Notes: generated from the sequence alone by a model not told the origin. Numbered from the stretch's first letter, positions 12,100-24,895 are shown. The stretch: 64,000 nt of DNA from Lottia gigantea (GCF_000327385.1 NW_008706746.1:7189955-7253954); one strand, 5' to 3'. Translations and numbers: made by a program.

Positions 12100-15000
12100 G
12101 CACTGTACACTGATCACACTGATGGACGATATGGGTAGTAATATAATCTATATCAGTTCCTTTAGAACGACCCAGGATATTTATGTTAGACCCAGAGTAT
12201 CAGATCCAAGGGAATTCGAATCTCTCAAAAGACACCACACGTGCAGAGGGCGTGGTATAAAGAAAAGGCTCACAAGGTTATAGCTGGGCGTGGCTATGAT
12301 CAGACAAGTTGGACGTGAATATGGTTTTAATTAAAACCAGTGTAGAAAGCATATTGTAGCCATATGTCGGGTAAAGAAGAAACAAACAATACTACAGCTT
12401 ATTTATATAGCTAGCAACTGAGACTGTGAATAATATAAAACATAACTTTTCTTAGAGTAATGAGAGAAGGTGCCAACTTGACACAATAGTCTCATCATAT
12501 CAAACTTAAATTGGTTTTATAAATTAGTCTGTATGAATCAGACCATAGATGGTACTGTCTATTTAAACTGAAAGTAATGGGGAAATTCAATCCGTTCAGC
12601 CTGAACTGACAAGACTGTACCTTGTACCTTGTCAAGACGAAAACTAATCAAAAAATAAATCTTACAAAATAGTCTCGACAACTCCTAAAAATAGTCTGCT
12701 TTCTTAGCTCATACACCAAAAGTAAAATGTTGGAAAGTTATCCCTTATTTTCAAATAAAGCTGTTCCAATGAGGACTGTTATCGAAGCACGTTTCCGCAA
12801 AATAATATGAGGCTCAGTCAAATAAGCTCCTCTCTCATTCTATATGAGGAAACATTGAGCAATAATTTCACGATTTGAATCCCAATCCCTTTTTTATACA
12901 ATGGAATAAAAAAAGGAAAAGAGGGGAAAATAGAAGCCAGTCTAACTAATAGGATCAGACAGAGATTTGAAGGAGGATCTCAACCACCCGTCTCTTCTTT
13001 AAGCCATAGAAATATAATGAATATCCAGAGCGAAATAGCTGAAACTTTGTATTAGTGTTTGGTGCAGGGCGTTCTTCGACCTTTCAAAAAAAGTATGAGT
13101 TTGTGTCGAGTACTCTGCACAAATACCCCTCTAAACCTAGAAGCCAGACTTAACGTCTATTAGAAATGAAAGATGTTGTTGGTTCTTATAACTATATTCA
13201 ATAACTGACTGATACACGGAAAAATTAACAAAACGTAAAGGATGTTCAGTGAGCTATTTTTAATCAATGGCAAAGGGTAAATTATGATGTACCTGAGTAA
13301 TAGCAGGCTGATATAGTAAGACTATTCAAACTGTTCCACCAAGTCATTTTACTCCAGATAGACTGAGACTAAAAGTCATGTTAATACCATTAACAATATG
13401 GTGAGTTTAAAGAAACGAGGAAATCAAGTCTTAGTTCCAATTCAGTGGCTGGCCAGTATGGCGTGAAGTTACTAGTATTCTACCAGCTGCTGAATCTTTC
13501 CAAAACATCCTTCAAGATTTCTTTACCCAAAATATCTTTTTTATGACAAAAACATCACACATTTCCCCAAAACAAAACGTTAAAACTTCTGCAAAAGCAG
13601 GAACCTCAGCCAAACTTCTGTGAAAATTATTTCTGTGTAACAAATGATAGTTTAATCATGGCCATTTCACCATTTTCTTCAACTGAACAGATGGAAAATA
13701 TCTGTCATAAACATATTTTGGTAAATATCAATTTTCATCACAGGCCTATTTCATCAAAATAATTCACCAAGTTTGGGTTGAGTTTTAACTTGCTGGTAGG
13801 TCGTTGAAACTGTTCTTGTTTATATCTAATCGTAAATCATAGTACGAATAGCCTTTGTTAAAAATATTACCTCACATCGTATATTACACGTACAAAATAT
13901 ATGGTATATTGAAATATGGGAATAGATGCCAGACTCTGGGTTTGCTATGCATAGAGAGCTCTCCAACTAGGAATATGAATATACAAACTGCAAAATTCAT
14001 CCCACTTTAGAGGTTGCACCTACAATATTCACTGAAAAGTTATTTTCTGACTTTGAAAAGTGCAGGGCCACAAGGATCCAAGGACTCATACTTGACATGG
14101 TCAAAATTTTCTACTTGTGGTAGTAAAAGTTGCAATATTACCTCGCCTTGATCATAGCAGGGTGAATTTAGATCTCAACCAACCAACCACCCTAGCCGGA
14201 CATGAAACCTTGCGCCACATATAGTATTGTTAAATTTAGAGATCTCAGTTTTCGTGCTATTAAACGAAACTACAAACGAGAAAGGTTCGCAAATATTTTA
14301 AACTTTGGCAAAAGTAAACTGTCACATTCCACTGGACAGTCTTCGTTAATAAATGAAATAATTACTAATAAATTATCGATATCTTATGCATATTGTTGAA
14401 TTTATCAATATGTATAATAATTTTTTTCCAAAATACATGACTTTTTGGAATATACTTGTAATTATTATCACGTGATCATACCAAAATCATATTGTAACGG
14501 ATTGGCCACAGTACGATGTTTTCCGAAAGATTTTCAAAAAAATAAGTGTGTCATATGCTTAAAAATTACCTCAAAATTCTGATGAATTTCTCGTCCCAAA
14601 ATAACTTCTTTCAGATCTTAATTTTAAAACTAAACAAACTTTGGACTTAAAAAAGAAAACTGTGAAGTTCTGTAATTCAATTCTGTTACCCTTATATTAC
14701 AACTTTCAACCTTATTTTCGTTTCATGTTGAAGTAAATAATGATAGTTTCGTTTCCTATGTTTTACAGTCAGATTAGAATTTGTATTGACTCAAGGAGTA
14801 ACTTTAACACCTCACTGATAAGAAAGAGCGCGAGATAAAAATCTTCCATTTAAAGGGAAATAACGCCGCATTTTTTTCTGAATGAATTATTTCCAGTAAG
14901 ATATCGAGACTGGTGCCTCTTTCTTAGCATATTAGTCCAATAATATCAGGAATAGTTTGTGGCACGACTGCGACAAGATCATACCGGAACGCCCTTTACA

Positions 15001-15756
15001 AAATCACACGGAAGCGAAAAAACCATTTCTAGCCACCCGTTGTCTGCTCTAGATTCCCCGCTTTTGGTTTATATTCAATTTTAATTTTGTGACATGCGCT
15101 AAACTATGAGGATTTCATAATTCTATACATGTTCTACCAGTCTATGGAAATAAAATGAAATCAAAGTTTAATGAAGTTTTAGTCTTATGTTTCTGATTCT
15201 AATTGGGCTACTTCGTGTAGAATGCAATGAGGAAAAATTCCATGACCTTATTACGAAACGGGCCAATTAAACCATGGATAAACCATATCCCCTACGTCAA
15301 AAAAATACGGGAGTGAAAGATGAAAGAGCCTCGCCTTAAAGTTGCTATTTCTTCACCAGATCTTTAATTTCTAAATAAATGTTACTCGGATCAACTTTCA
15401 TTAAAAACTTTCAACAGAAGGTTAATTGTAGGTTTCCTTTTAAATTATGCATCGTGTATTTTTAACGAATAAAATACAAGGTGCAATGTCCTTTAATAAA
15501 CTGAATGTATTCGTCTATCGACATTTTAATAGAGTGGAAATCTCAGCCCCAAAATAATTTCAGCTGTTCGGGAAACGTTTCACAAAAACTTAAATAAAAT
15601 GAAATTAAGATATCAATATATATATCCAATCCAATTGGTTAACAAAACTATATTTAAAATCGATTTCTGTGATTAGCCAATCAGAAGACTTCATGACTGA
15701 AGTTACCTTGTGTAAAATTTTTCTTTGGTGTAGTTATAATTATAATGCGCCTTAAA
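12100..15756. other. Unassigned non-coding stretch
   Basis: A short GC-box-like GGGCGTGG followed by TATAAA at about 12249-12260, next to CACGTG, looks promoter-like but has no exon behind it that I can support. Otherwise the stretch is AT-rich with no repeat or gene I recognise. Confidence 0.35.
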
Positions 15757-15759
15757 TCA

Positions 15760-16230
15760 TACAGGACTATCTCTTTTCTCAGTGCATAGATTTTCACAGG
15801 GAGCACCTGTATGAGACCACTGTCTTGACAATATTTCCTCATTGACCACATCATAGCATTTATTTTTTTCACGTCTAGGTGATCCGGGTTGCAAGACGAC
15901 ATCGTAAGCACTGAGCATGCCATCAGAAATATCTCTTGAGGATTCGAAGACCTCAAGATGTAAAGAAGTTGGGTGTAAAACTCCAATCAATTTCATTTCA
16001 CTGCATGTCTGTTTTAGTGTGACTTTCTGACCTAACACATAATGCTCGTACATCTTCTTTTCTACCACATAGCACCAACACGTGACATTCCTTATATGGT
16101 CAAAACAAATCGTCTGCTTGTTAGAAATCGTCGTCAATAAATACCGTTTGACACCCAGTTTGTTTGCTCTTGGATTATCCAGTTCCCTTCGAAATTCTTG
16201 CCCTTCTTTCACCGAGTTCAGAGAGTCGGT
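15760..16230 (-). CDS. Candidate exon or gene fragment, ~155 codons, unknown product
   Basis: This is the longest open frame in the window. It reads from a TAG at 16231-16233 to a TGA at 15757-15759 and has mixed composition, about eight cysteines and no low complexity. The translation includes KRYLLTTISNKQTICFD, CWCYVVEKKMYEHYVLG, SSRDISDGMLSAYDVVLQ and HTGAPCENLCTEKRDSPV. I do not recognise the family. No signal peptide or membrane segment is visible. A possible acceptor (TTATTAG) lies at the upstream border but lacks a pyrimidine tract, and a weak donor (CCT|GTATGA) lies at the downstream border. No ATG sits near the start, which fits an internal exon or a relic better than a whole gene. 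An open frame of this length is only marginally above chance for 64 kb of such DNA, so it could be spurious. Confidence 0.35.
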
Positions 16231-17079
16231 CTAATAACTACCTTATTGTTCTCATCTTAACGCATTTCTTTTATTTTCGTCTATTCTGCGTGAAAAAGAC
16301 ACTGAGGTTAAATTAGTGTTGTGAATACCAAATTTGAACGCTGTATGGTTACATAATTTCACAGATAGAAAGGTAGTGATACACCAGTCTTGATAAAGAT
16401 TCAAAAGGCGACTCTGTATAAGAGACACTTATTGTTTCTCTTTACATTATTCCGATTTACTGTCCTGTTATTCCAGAAAAAAAACTTACAATTCATTTAG
16501 ACAGGAGCAGTGTAAAGTTCCTACACATCAATTTTATTTTGCTATATTTAGTGAGAGAAAAGCTAGCGAAAGTGAAATAACCAACCATGGATCTAGAAAT
16601 ATGTATTGTCTCGAGTGGGAAATTAACTTATTACCCTTAATTTATTACAATCTTATTCACTCTCAATAAATTTTAGGTAAATTTTGGAATACTGAACTGT
16701 CCTGTGTAGGACAGTCGAATCTCTTTAGATCAGATAATTTGGAGGAGAAAAGGACCAAAACATCCAATTCAAACTCGGACGAGTTTGTGGAAAAACCATT
16801 TTTGAAATGAATAACGATAATAATGGTAGTCATTATTAATTGCGTTTTTCGTATTTTTTTATATTCTGCTAATAATACCAGATGCCTAAATCATCTAACA
16901 AATTACAAAGATATGGTCAGAAAAGCATTGCTTAACTTAATCCCTTTAATATACAAATATAATTTTTATTTTGATAAAAGGTGTTAGAAATATAAATCAA
17001 GTACACGTATTAAAACTTTATCTGGTATTATCTGTAGTAGTTAAAACCAAATCATTTGAGCACAACCAGTATTTAGATA

Positions 17080-17152
17080 CCGTTTTGACCAAATTATTTG
17101 ACCGTTTTGACCAGCATCTTGGCCGTTTTGACTGACATATGGATGTTTTGAT
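17080..17152 (+). repeat. 22-bp minisatellite, 3-4 units
   Basis: CCGTTTTGACCAAATTATTT starts at 17080, CCGTTTTGACCAGCATCTTG at 17102, CCGTTTTGACTGACATATGG at 17123, and a decayed GATGTTTTGATTT at about 17143. The period is 21-22 bp. Confidence 0.75.
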
Positions 17153-17159
17153 TTAATCC

Positions 17160-19400
17160 CCCCTAACCTAGCAAGAAGTCGATCACTGACTACACTGCAG
17201 GTTGAACCAAAGTATGACATACAACAGAAATTGCATAAAGGTTTTAAGTTCTGCCTACTTCAGCCAATCATACCGACTTGTATACAAGATGTATTGTATT
17301 TTCAGTGACATTTATTATTTCACCGAGGTGGTATGGAATTGCATGAAGATTCTTTAGTTTTTTACTGTTTACTCTTAAACCAATCACAAAGCGTTTTCTA
17401 ACAGAAGCTACAATATCATTATATTTAATATATTAAAAGTGCTGTGCTTACCTGGAATCGCTTCGTCGTTTCATCCGTACGGTTTCCGATTACTGCTATA
17501 CAGCATAATAAACCTTAGGACCAGTATTCAGTCTGTATATATGCATATAGGTAGAGATATTAGAGAGTAGCAGGTGCCCGTTATTAATCTCTAACTGTAA
17601 TAATCCGTGCTATATCTCTGTATATTAATCCACGACTAATAAATCCAAGGTGTCAATAACTCAAGTTGTTATATCAGTCAGTCTATTGTCAGTCAGAGTG
17701 AGAAATATCTCGTTAAAAACTTCTTTCTATTCAAGTCGGCAAACACGGGGCTCGTTTCACTCATTTCTTCAATACATCGTCTTTCAATACACAACTCGTG
17801 AAGTTTCAATCTAACTCTTTTGGTCGTTACAGCCCTTATTATTCATACTTTTATAATAATATCACTAGGTCCTCAACACAATATATTCCATTTTTATAAC
17901 TTTAATATTGCATATTTCACCTTTCTCTTTTATAGTTCAACAAAAGGTTGTAAAATACATTGAAAATTGTCTTTTGTGAAGAAAAGGGATTTATATTATA
18001 TTTTATAATCTGTAATCACTTACAAAAACAGTTAAAATATCGATATTGAAGTTATTGTGGCTCACATTATTCATTCACATGTTTTCAAAAAGTGTCTACT
18101 AATCACACGTGAATTCAAAAGTTTAAAAAACTCTTAAACCGATTACTACCCAATCCCTAAAATATCAAAGCCTTGTTATTTTGACACCATTTCAAGTTTT
18201 CATTGAATAGTCATATATTTGAATATAGAATATAACAGATAACAATAATTCATATTTGAATATTCCAATGTAGAAACCACTGAGACGCTGTAGCGAAACG
18301 TCCCAAAATCAAATTCACAATTTTTCAAATGGAAAATTGTTTCTTTTGTTAACAGGATGATTAAAGCTTAAGACGTCAAGATACAGATAAAAAATTGTGG
18401 ATTTTCATAAATTATAATTCAACTATTTTTGATATTTTCGCTTAATTCAAGCAGACTCAGTCAAGCTCTGTGTCGTAACGTCTCTCAACAATATGAATTA
18501 TATCTCCGGCACTACTTCGTAACGTCCCAAGCAATGGTATCGGTGCTTGAATGTTGTTAACAGTCAATAGACGAATGTGTGAAAGTTACCAAATACAGTA
18601 TACTAATCCTGTTTGAAGACGATATGAAAACATGTGAAAACTGACAAGTATAGCGAGAGAATGTGAAGTTTTAAATAATATGTAGAGATTTATCTGATAT
18701 AGTCAGCCAACGATGTAATAATCATTCTATACTGATTAACCAATAAGAAATCGTTATAATCAAAATAATTACATAGTCATATAATCATTAGCATAATGCT
18801 CTCCGTTAAACCATTCAAGGGCAGAATTAGGCGTTTATTTTGCTAAAATGTATAGCGACGTTAAAGTTGTATCGTTTCATTAAAGATTTCAGATATCGGA
18901 CTACATTATAATCTATAGTTTTTATTACTTCGAGTACATAACTTTCCTTACCTTAAAAATCCAGACTGTCATTCAAGATAATTCGAGTAATTGGGTGTCT
19001 GGGGGTGCAATTTTGTTATGACTTATAAATATGCAATACGTGAAGTGATGGCAAAAATTATTTGGATAATACAGAAAAGCATTTTGAAAAGGAAATAGAG
19101 TATAGAAAATTAATTCTTTATCCCTTTTCATCAACGAAGTTGGAAATATTTGCAAAAAGAAATCACGAAAGACAAATTCAGAAAATTCAATCGAGTTATA
19201 AAAAAAGCTTCAATTTGATATTATCAGCCTAACAAAAAGACTGAAATTGACAACGGGGGTGCTCACCAGCCAAGAACACCACATGACACTGTGCGATCGG
19301 GCTTGTCAGATCTGCTTCCAGTCAACATTGCTGGTGATATTAACTTGGTGTATACAGATTTTAGGTAATCTTGAAATCATTAAACAAATATGTACAAACC
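17160..19400. other. Non-coding; three CGTAACGTCCC-like motifs
   Basis: No exon is supported. GCGAAACGTCCCAA (about 18291), CGTAACGTCTCTCAA (about 18474) and CGTAACGTCCCAAG (about 18520) look like a diverged local repeat. Confidence 0.35.
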
Positions 19401-19423
19401 ATTTGGACCACTTTTTGTAGGCT

Positions 19424-19860
19424 CCTACAAAGCATCTGGACAACCAAGTCAAGTTGACGACCATACAACTTATGATCTGAGTGCAAATCTGCTACAAATG
19501 AAAACCATTTAAAGAAAATTGAGCAATTTTAATGTTACTAATTTCAGGAAATTTCAAAGAAACAGAACAACTTTGTCATGTTGACGACCAAACATCTTAT
19601 GATCTGAGTGCAATTCTGCTTCCAATGCAAAAAATTGCAAAAAAGATAGCAGTTTTGTAACATATATTTGATAGACTACAAAGCATCTGAACAACAAAGT
19701 TAAGTTGACGACCATACAATTCTGCTTCCAATGCAAAAAGTTGCAAAAAACAAAAGCAGCTACTTTTAACAAATTTAAGGTAGCCAACAAAGTATCTAAA
19801 CAACCATGCCATGTTGCCGACCATACAACTTAAAAGAAAATAGAGCAATTTTTGTAACCA
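19424..19860 (+). repeat. ~125 bp tandem array, four diverged units
   Basis: The anchor GTTGACGACCATACAACTT recurs at 19454, 19580, 19704 and 19813 (spacing 126, 124 and 109). Units share ACAAAGCATCTG, GATCTGAGTGCAA, TCTGCTTCCAATGCAAAAA and a GCAGTTTTGTAAC-like tail. Overlapping minus-strand frames at 19554-19848 are by-products of the repeat. Confidence 0.85.
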
Positions 19861-19869
19861 CTAACCAAT

Positions 19870-22169
19870 TGATATCCAACATAAAAGAAACGGAGTCTGC
19901 ATCGTTTTTAGATTATACCTAGATTACTATAGTTGTTTGCAAACAAAATTTTATCAAAAAATGTACATTATACAAAATTCATGAAGAGTGTATTTAATAG
20001 CAACTCGCCCATGGCAAATTTGAGTTTAAGAATTTTAATTTGCTCGCAGTAGGATTGTATGGCGCGCCGTGGGGGGCGTTATACAAGGTGATATTTCTGA
20101 ATTAAGATATACAACTCGGAGAACAATAAGATTGAATAGGATGAAGACAGAACACGATATAAAGTCTCATTTATACTTATATTTTTATCAATTCATTGGA
20201 AAAACGGTTTAACACAAATTTAATCTATCTAGTTTCATGTTAAGTTGTCTTGTTTAGCCCACACAAGGCCTCTTGTTGTATTCGAGAATACAAAAGTTTT
20301 ATTCTTACTAACTATTTCGACTTTAACACTTTTATTTAAGCGATGCAGTGTACTTTTGCAGTTTGGAGTTGTCGAAATAAACGCACAAGAACGCTCTGAA
20401 CGAACGTCGAGTTTCAGGATTTTAGCATCGTCGGAGTCTGCAAGCAGGTTACCATCTGTCAATGATGCAGATCAGAGGGGTCCATATGGAAAAAGCATAT
20501 TTTTTTCGGATGAACAATCGAAGACCTGTGTGCGTTAAAGATTTTGACAGTTGAAAATCAAAACAGAGAAAACTTGTTCATCTGTTCAGATATAATTTCA
20601 AACCATGCAAATGACAATCTTCTTCAATAGGTCAGTCATAATCATAGATATACAAATAAAACATCTTTTCATATTATTCATTTGAAGACATATTATGTCT
20701 GTTGTTTTCATCAAATGAAGAAAAACGGAAATCTATTTTAACCTTACGATATCTGCGATTCAATAGCCAACCTGGAGGGTTTTTAGGATAAACATATAGC
20801 AATGACCACGCGGGACCCACATAACTTTATACTGAAAATCCTTTGATAAAAATGATGTCACTTGGCATTATGAGGAGACAAATGATCTCTGGTTTTCTTT
20901 TTTTAATTGAATGATGCAAATTAATTGAGATTTATGCTTTTCGCATTGTGAATAATTTGCGGTCTAATTTCATGTCATTTTGGCATCTCCATAGCCACGT
21001 TCATGTCACAAGAAAATGTCAAGTTCATGAACCTTAAGGTGAAGTTCTTCTTGACCTTGCCATAAGATCGAACATTTATCAATTTTCAAAACAATCGAGT
21101 GATTTATAAAGCATGCCACGCCCCTCGTTAAAACCTTCAATTTGACCAATTTATACATTACATTGAAATAATGTGACAGTTTCACGGTAGAAAACTTAAT
21201 AAAGAAAAGCCAGATTGGCAGATTGGTGTGAAATTACCTCCCTTTCTTTCACGTGACATTAAGATCACTTTCACCTTCTCACACCTTTTCTACCTTTTTA
21301 TATGAAGATTAATCCGCTTTCATTTCTCACCTGTGTGCCTCGTTACCTGACTAGGTGAGCCTTTCGTCTTTTGTCTCGCGATTAATCACCGTGCAATTAT
21401 GCAAGAGGATCTATTCTGGAGTGGACTTATAGAAATATATAAGGTTTTAATGTGAAAGGGTAGAAGTTTTGAATGGAGACTAGTGTCAAATCGTCTGTAT
21501 AACCCAATGTCTCAATATAACTCACGTCAATAAAGGATTCCAACCGGCTCAAAGGCGTCCTTATAAAGATTTACCATCAATAGAATAATGTGGAGAAATC
21601 CGACCATAACAAGAGCTGAATTCGAATGAACGAATAAACACGAATAAAAGATCAGAGATGGCACAAAGGATTCGAGTCTCGGAATTTGTTCGGCTTGGTT
21701 GATTTTAGGCTCTAGGGGCAATTCAGTGGAAAATATTAGAGTAAGTTTAGTGTGTAAAATCATGAACAATGGTCTAAAGAAATGTGGTTGTTTGGACGAA
21801 TTTTAAGTCGAAATAAAAATAGGATGATAGAAGTTACTTGAAATCTGTCAAGTAATCATTTTGAACAAAGACGTTTCGTTAATTGATAACACTGTGATAC
21901 GTCTAGAGTTTATATTCAAGTATATCAATTATTGATTTAAAGAAAAATATTAAAAAAATGAAACTAGGTTGCTTATCGAAAACTACAACCTACTGATACA
22001 TATTGAACAATTGATTAGAAAATAAAGATATACGCTCTACTGTTTTGAGGCCAAATACTCTACCCTTCTCTATGCGCATCCCAACTAGCAAAACCATGAA
22101 AATATACTCAAAAGAACGAGAAACAAGGGTGATTAACTGTATTTCAAAAGACTATCTGTACATAGTCTT
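19870..22169. other. Non-coding; overlapping frames at 20235-20538
   Basis: A 97-codon plus frame (20245-20538) and a 75-codon minus frame (20235-20462) oppose each other. The minus frame has a CAG acceptor-like border near 20462 but no recognisable motif. I cannot choose between them or reject chance. Confidence 0.35.
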
Positions 22170-22632
22170 NNNNNNNNNNNNNNNNNNNNNNNNNNNNNNN
22201 NNNNNNNNNNNNNNNNNNNNNNNNNNNNNNNNNNNNNNNNNNNNNNNNNNNNNNNNNNNNNNNNNNNNNNNNNNNNNNNNNNNNNNNNNNNNNNNNNNNN
22301 NNNNNNNNNNNNNNNNNNNNNNNNNNNNNNNNNNNNNNNNNNNNNNNNNNNNNNNNNNNNNNNNNNNNNNNNNNNNNNNNNNNNNNNNNNNNNNNNNNNN
22401 NNNNNNNNNNNNNNNNNNNNNNNNNNNNNNNNNNNNNNNNNNNNNNNNNNNNNNNNNNNNNNNNNNNNNNNNNNNNNNNNNNNNNNNNNNNNNNNNNNNN
22501 NNNNNNNNNNNNNNNNNNNNNNNNNNNNNNNNNNNNNNNNNNNNNNNNNNNNNNNNNNNNNNNNNNNNNNNNNNNNNNNNNNNNNNNNNNNNNNNNNNNN
22601 NNNNNNNNNNNNNNNNNNNNNNNNNNNNNNNN
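22170..22632. other. Assembly gap (463 N)
   Basis: This is a run of undetermined bases. It is followed after 19 bases by a run of 23 C at 22652-22674. Reading frames that cross it have no meaning. Confidence 0.98.
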
Positions 22633-22651
22633 GAACCCCCCAAAAACCAAA

Positions 22652-22674
22652 CCCCCCCCCCCCCCCCCCCCCCC
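22652..22674. repeat. Poly-C homopolymer at gap edge
   Basis: This is an uninterrupted C tract next to the gap, probably the reason assembly failed here. It may also be a low-quality sequence end. Confidence 0.9.
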
Positions 22675-23034
22675 GCCCCAAACCACATCTCCTATAACCC
22701 AGTACCCCTTCTAAACTGATAGAATTGGTAAGTCCAGACCAAATCACCATATAATCTGTAGAAGGCAAACCTCAATGAACCGCCACCATCTCTTAACAGC
22801 AATCCAAAATCAGGTTTTAAAGTGGATAATCTATGGTTAATTAAGGTATTATCATTTGAAATGCACGAAAGAAAGAAACATCCATATTTAATGCAGACGA
22901 ACATAAGTTCCAACAGGATCTTGCGTGGCTCTTTGAACAACTAATTTATGTTAATTTATCGACACTAATTGAAAGAAGTGGTAAATAAAAGACAAGTAGT
23001 AAAGCAGGGCCTAGTTTTGGTTGTCAGAATAATG

Positions 23035-23112
23035 TAGACGACAACGCTATGTAGTGTGCCATAGGGGAAGTTTTGCCAGGACAGCTGCATTCTACCATTC
23101 TTCGATGGCATT
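23035..23112 (+). repeat. Repeat A core copy
   Basis: AACGCTATGTAGTGTGCCAT followed by GGGGAAGTTTTGCCAGGACA and GCTGCATTCTACCATTCTTC matches the repeat-A core. The head is missing. Confidence 0.75.
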
Positions 23113-23228
23113 CTGTCGAGGGATTGAGATGACAATCCACCCAATGAATTTGAAAAGGCACAATAAAGGCATGTTTTCAAGCAAGACCTAGTTGTATTTT
23201 CTTAGTGATCATAGACAATGTCATTTGA

Positions 23229-23330
23229 TGATTGTAGCCAACCAAGACAATGCAGTGTTCAATGAGGGACATTTTTCCATTTTCCAGGACAGTTGTATTG
23301 TAACCTTTTCGGTCTTTATGAGGCGACAAA
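23229..23330 (+). repeat. Repeat A core copy, second in tandem
   Basis: AAGACAATGCAGTGTTCAAT, GAGGGACATTTTTCC and CCAGGACAGTTGTATTGTAA follow the repeat-A order, about 195 bp after the preceding copy. Confidence 0.7.
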
Positions 23331-23344
23331 CCACCGAAAGAAAT

Positions 23345-24525
23345 TGAAAGTAGTGAAATAAGAAAGTTGATAGTTAAGTATGTTTAACATCATGTTATTT
23401 TATCAGATAAAATCTAAGATTCGGTGAACCCAAACTTCTCCATATTTTCACCATTTCATCTATTCAAAGAATGAGACATGAACTGGTAGAATTTTCTGGT
23501 TCAGTGGCGAGATAGAACTGATTTATAATGGACGATTTTCATTTTTAAATTGCCTAATTAGCTTGTAGTTAGTCCAGTTTTGACTGACCTTCGAAGTAGC
23601 CACGGTGGCATCCGGACATAGGTCGTGGAGTCGGATTATTTTTTCAACTTAGTTTTCAGACTTCAATGATGGTGGTCGGAGGGAATGTAGCGGAAAATTC
23701 GGTAAAGAGTCAGGCCCTAAAAGAAACAAGTGTCCTTGACAGGAGGGAACCTGTGAAAATCAGACATCAATGAAATAATATTTAGCAGGACTGCTGCAAT
23801 TGACTACGTTTTTTAATTACCAACTGTCTTTCATGCTATGTATTACCGAAGTAAGCTCTATGCATATTCTTAATAGAATGGAGAAAGTAAGTAGACGATT
23901 TGGGAATAAAATTAAAGTTAAAATGTAAGAAATGTTCCTGTTTGAACAATTTGTAAAATATCATCGAAATTACTTTCATTCTTCTCAGCACTCTCCGCCA
24001 TTTTCGAATAACCTCGCACTCGCAATGTGTAGGTCTTTAAACTAAGAAAAAACAGAATTGAGTTGTGTGCAAACAAATAAAACCACTTGAACCTTTTAAA
24101 TACACCCAAATATGTGATAACGTTTTCAATAATCAGTTTTGTTCTAAATGCAATTAATTGACAACATTTTGCTGCTCTAAATTATGTCGCGGAGTGATTC
24201 ACCGCATAATCTAACATATGTGTTCCTACACGTGTCATACCAGTACGATAGTATTCAATTGCATGATGAAATATTCGCTAACATTTGTTGAATACGTGTG
24301 AAGTTGGTATAAAAACAAAATGCCACACATTTAGAGGTCAAAGTTCATTATGTAAAAGTATTCTAGTATATCACAGAGTTCGGTGTGTGTTGTATTTCGC
24401 TGTCAAATCAGACACGATTATCAATGTACGATAGATATCATGCACTTTCACTGTACACGCATGTGCACATCCACATGTTTGATAAGAGTGTAACGCACAT
24501 TTCTCATACCCTAAAAGTCTTTATA
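23345..24525. other. Unassigned non-coding stretch
   Basis: I see no repeat or gene I can support here. A 63-codon minus frame at 23918-24109 fits chance. Confidence 0.4.
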
Positions 24526-24526
24526 G

Positions 24527-24795
24527 GAAATTGACAAGGATAAGAACATGGTGAATGGAATCTGCGACAGTGAAGTCGCGGACCAGTTTTTCTGGAATTG
24601 CAGGAATCACAAACTTTATACGACACCAAAATACAGCTATAAACGTTGAACAAAAGCAATTATGGATTCCCATGAACGTGCCATCAATGTGGGATAGTAC
24701 AAAACATTGGATGGTCTTATTAAGACTAGATCCGCTATTTAAATTTCACGGAGATGCCAAAATGGTCTTGTTTATAGTCTTTAAATGGATATAGT
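24527..24795 (+). mobile_element. Decayed LINE fragment (pre-RT region)
   Basis: Two adjacent frames together resemble the segment between endonuclease and reverse transcriptase in Jockey/RTE/CR1-type non-LTR elements. The first (24527-24645) includes NMVNGICDSEVADQFF and LYTTP, like the family pattern of an (I/V)-D/N-G phrase, a -IAD-F- phrase and LYxSVP. The second (24555-24794 frame) ends LFKFHGDAKMVLFIVFKWI, like the HFKxGGxxLxxLLxxxFN phrase. The frames are shifted relative to each other and the catalytic RT motif is absent, so this is a truncated, dead copy. The assignment rests on pattern memory, not on a search. Confidence 0.35.
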
Positions 24796-24882
24796 GACCC
24801 CAAAGTATATTTAAATCTGGTAACATCCTGGACTGGGTTAAAACTCTTTTTGAAAAGTCGAGAAGTGGGAGCATGGCTTTAG

Positions 24883-24895
24883 ACAAGATGGCTGC
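24883..24895 (+). promoter_or_regulatory. YY1-like motif
   Basis: CAAGATGGCTGCC is close to the YY1 consensus CAAGATGGCGGC. This is motif evidence only. Confidence 0.2.

Noticed and set aside
19554-19848. Minus-strand frames of 78-83 codons with internal repeats
   Set aside because: They are translations of the ~125 bp tandem array.
20235-20538. Opposed frames of 75 and 97 codons
   Set aside because: An acceptor-like border exists on the minus strand but there is no motif or partner exon. Kept only as an unassigned stretch.
22045-22768. Long open frames of about 180-224 codons
   Set aside because: They are almost entirely undetermined bases crossing the assembly gap.
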